From: Dehalococcoidia bacterium UBA1152
GTDB lineage: Bacteria; Chloroflexota; Dehalococcoidia; Lucifugimonadales; UBA2962
Assembly (NCBI GenBank): GCA_002311285.1
Contig: DBZU01000030.1
Span: 1-6,261 of the forward strand
Direction of reading: 5' to 3'
DNA length: 6,261 nucleotides
Shown: positions 5,745-6,261 of the stretch, one piece after another
How positions within the stretch are numbered: the stretch's first letter is position 1
Layout: the number at the start of each line of letters is the position of its first letter
Program-made: the position numbers and the translations under genes
Notes under the pieces: model-generated
Told to the model about the DNA's origin: nothing
What the model saw: only the letters and a program-made list of their open reading frames with translations
Databases searched by the model: none

Positions 5745-6261
5745 ATGTTACATAATCCCTCTGTTTTTATTTTATTAGTTTTATTGGTTTATTTAAGCGC
5801 ATTTAATACTGTATTCGCCGAACCAAATGAAATAGCTTCAACAAGGACGACTTTAGAAGAAGAAGGTTACAAACTAACGGTAGATATAAGCCCACCTGAA
5901 CCAAGCGTAGGTACAGTTTTGTTAAGAGTAAAGCCTCAAAATGCTGTGACCCAAGAGGATATTACAAATGCAATAATCTTGATATTAATGAAAGATGAGC
6001 AAAGTGATGAAATGTATCAGTCCTATGCATTGAATACCCCGCAAAACCGACTTGAGTATAGAGCTAATTTCCTACTTAAGAAACCTGGATTATGGACCGC
6101 TGTTATCATCATGAGTCTCAATGATAAAAGTACCGTTACTTTTAACATGTCGATCGAGGTGAAGGATCGTAATTTCTCTCAAACAAAGGTTGGGACAGTG
6201 GTTTGGATTATAGTTATATTGATTCTGTTTTCTGGAGTCTCATACGTGATTATGAGAGTAC
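5745..6261 (+). CDS. Secreted, C-terminally anchored envelope protein (3' end missing)
   Basis: The frame is open from ATG at 5745 to the edge of the window, with 172 residues visible and no stop. Residues 1-25 are a signal peptide (hydrophobic core VFILLVLLVYL, probable cut after Ala25, VFA/EP). Residues about 38-140 are beta-rich, with GYKLTVDISP near the start and the 'KKPGLWTAVIIMSLN' phrase near the end. This follows the same plan as the beta domain of the upstream lipoprotein (GYQVIMAVTD ... KQGKWVIETN) and recalls FixH/YtkA-like domains, though that is an inference. A membrane span is visible at about 151-170 (WIIVILILFSGVSYVI). No good ribosome site is visible, so translation probably depends on coupling to the lipoprotein gene 6 nt upstream. 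No enzymatic or metal-binding motif is seen. I do not recognise a named family. Confidence 0.75.
   Translation, partial: MLHNPSVFILLVLLVYLSAFNTVFAEPNEIASTRTTLEEEGYKLTVDISPPEPSVGTVLLRVKPQNAVTQEDITNAIILILMKDEQSDEMYQSYALNTPQNRLEYRANFLLKKPGLWTAVIIMSLNDKSTVTFNMSIEVKDRNFSQTKVGTVVWIIVILILFSGVSYVIMRV

Noticed and set aside
1..6261. tRNA genes, CRISPR arrays, insertion sequences, or a defence or biosynthetic system
   Set aside because: No tRNA cloverleaf, regularly spaced repeats, transposase, nuclease or synthase motifs were seen on either strand.

Overview
The window (about 40% G+C by eye) carries six protein genes, all on the + strand, and one gene-free stretch rich in RNA-like structure. The first gene is cut by the left edge and the last by the right edge. 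The organism is bacterial. The adaptor with a built-in peptidoglycan-binding domain, the MacB-type ABC pair, the tandem SDR oxidoreductases, the lipoprotein with a thioredoxin-like C-X4-C domain, and the GTG and TTG starts together suggest an uncultured Chloroflexota-like (for example SAR202/Dehalococcoidia) or actinobacterial-type genome. That assignment is an inference with low confidence, because no rRNA or other marker gene is present.

Region 1 (1-2856) is a MacAB-like export operon: a periplasmic or extracytoplasmic adaptor (partial), an ATPase, and an FtsX/MacB-type permease. The genes are separated by 5 nt and then overlap by 8 nt, so they are almost certainly co-transcribed and translationally coupled. 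The substrate cannot be told from the sequence. The peptidoglycan-binding domain in the adaptor suggests that the exporter is tied to the cell wall.

Region 2 (2924-4497) is a pair of tandem paralogous short-chain dehydrogenases/reductases. Both have an intact catalytic tetrad, the same C-terminal octapeptide and the same unusually long charged loop before the catalytic serine strand. The stop of the first overlaps the start of the second (ATGA). The ribosome binding site of the second gene lies inside the codons for the conserved 'DGGW' end of the first.

Region 3 (4498-4787) has no convincing protein gene, but about 160 bases of it fold into three consecutive hairpins: a perfect 10-bp GC-rich stem, a 9-bp stem with a nested 6-bp stem, and a long hairpin that on the + strand is capped by a GCAA tetraloop. 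The first hairpin has its T-tract on the - strand, so it is a good intrinsic terminator for - strand transcription. This is the best candidate in the window for something undescribed: a structured non-coding RNA or cis-regulatory RNA. The strand is not settled.

Region 4 (4788-6261) holds a lipoprotein with an N-terminal beta-rich domain and a C-terminal thioredoxin-like domain, followed after 6 nt by a secreted, C-terminally membrane-anchored protein that runs off the window. The two look like one envelope module. A thiol-redox or metal-delivery role is possible but not shown.
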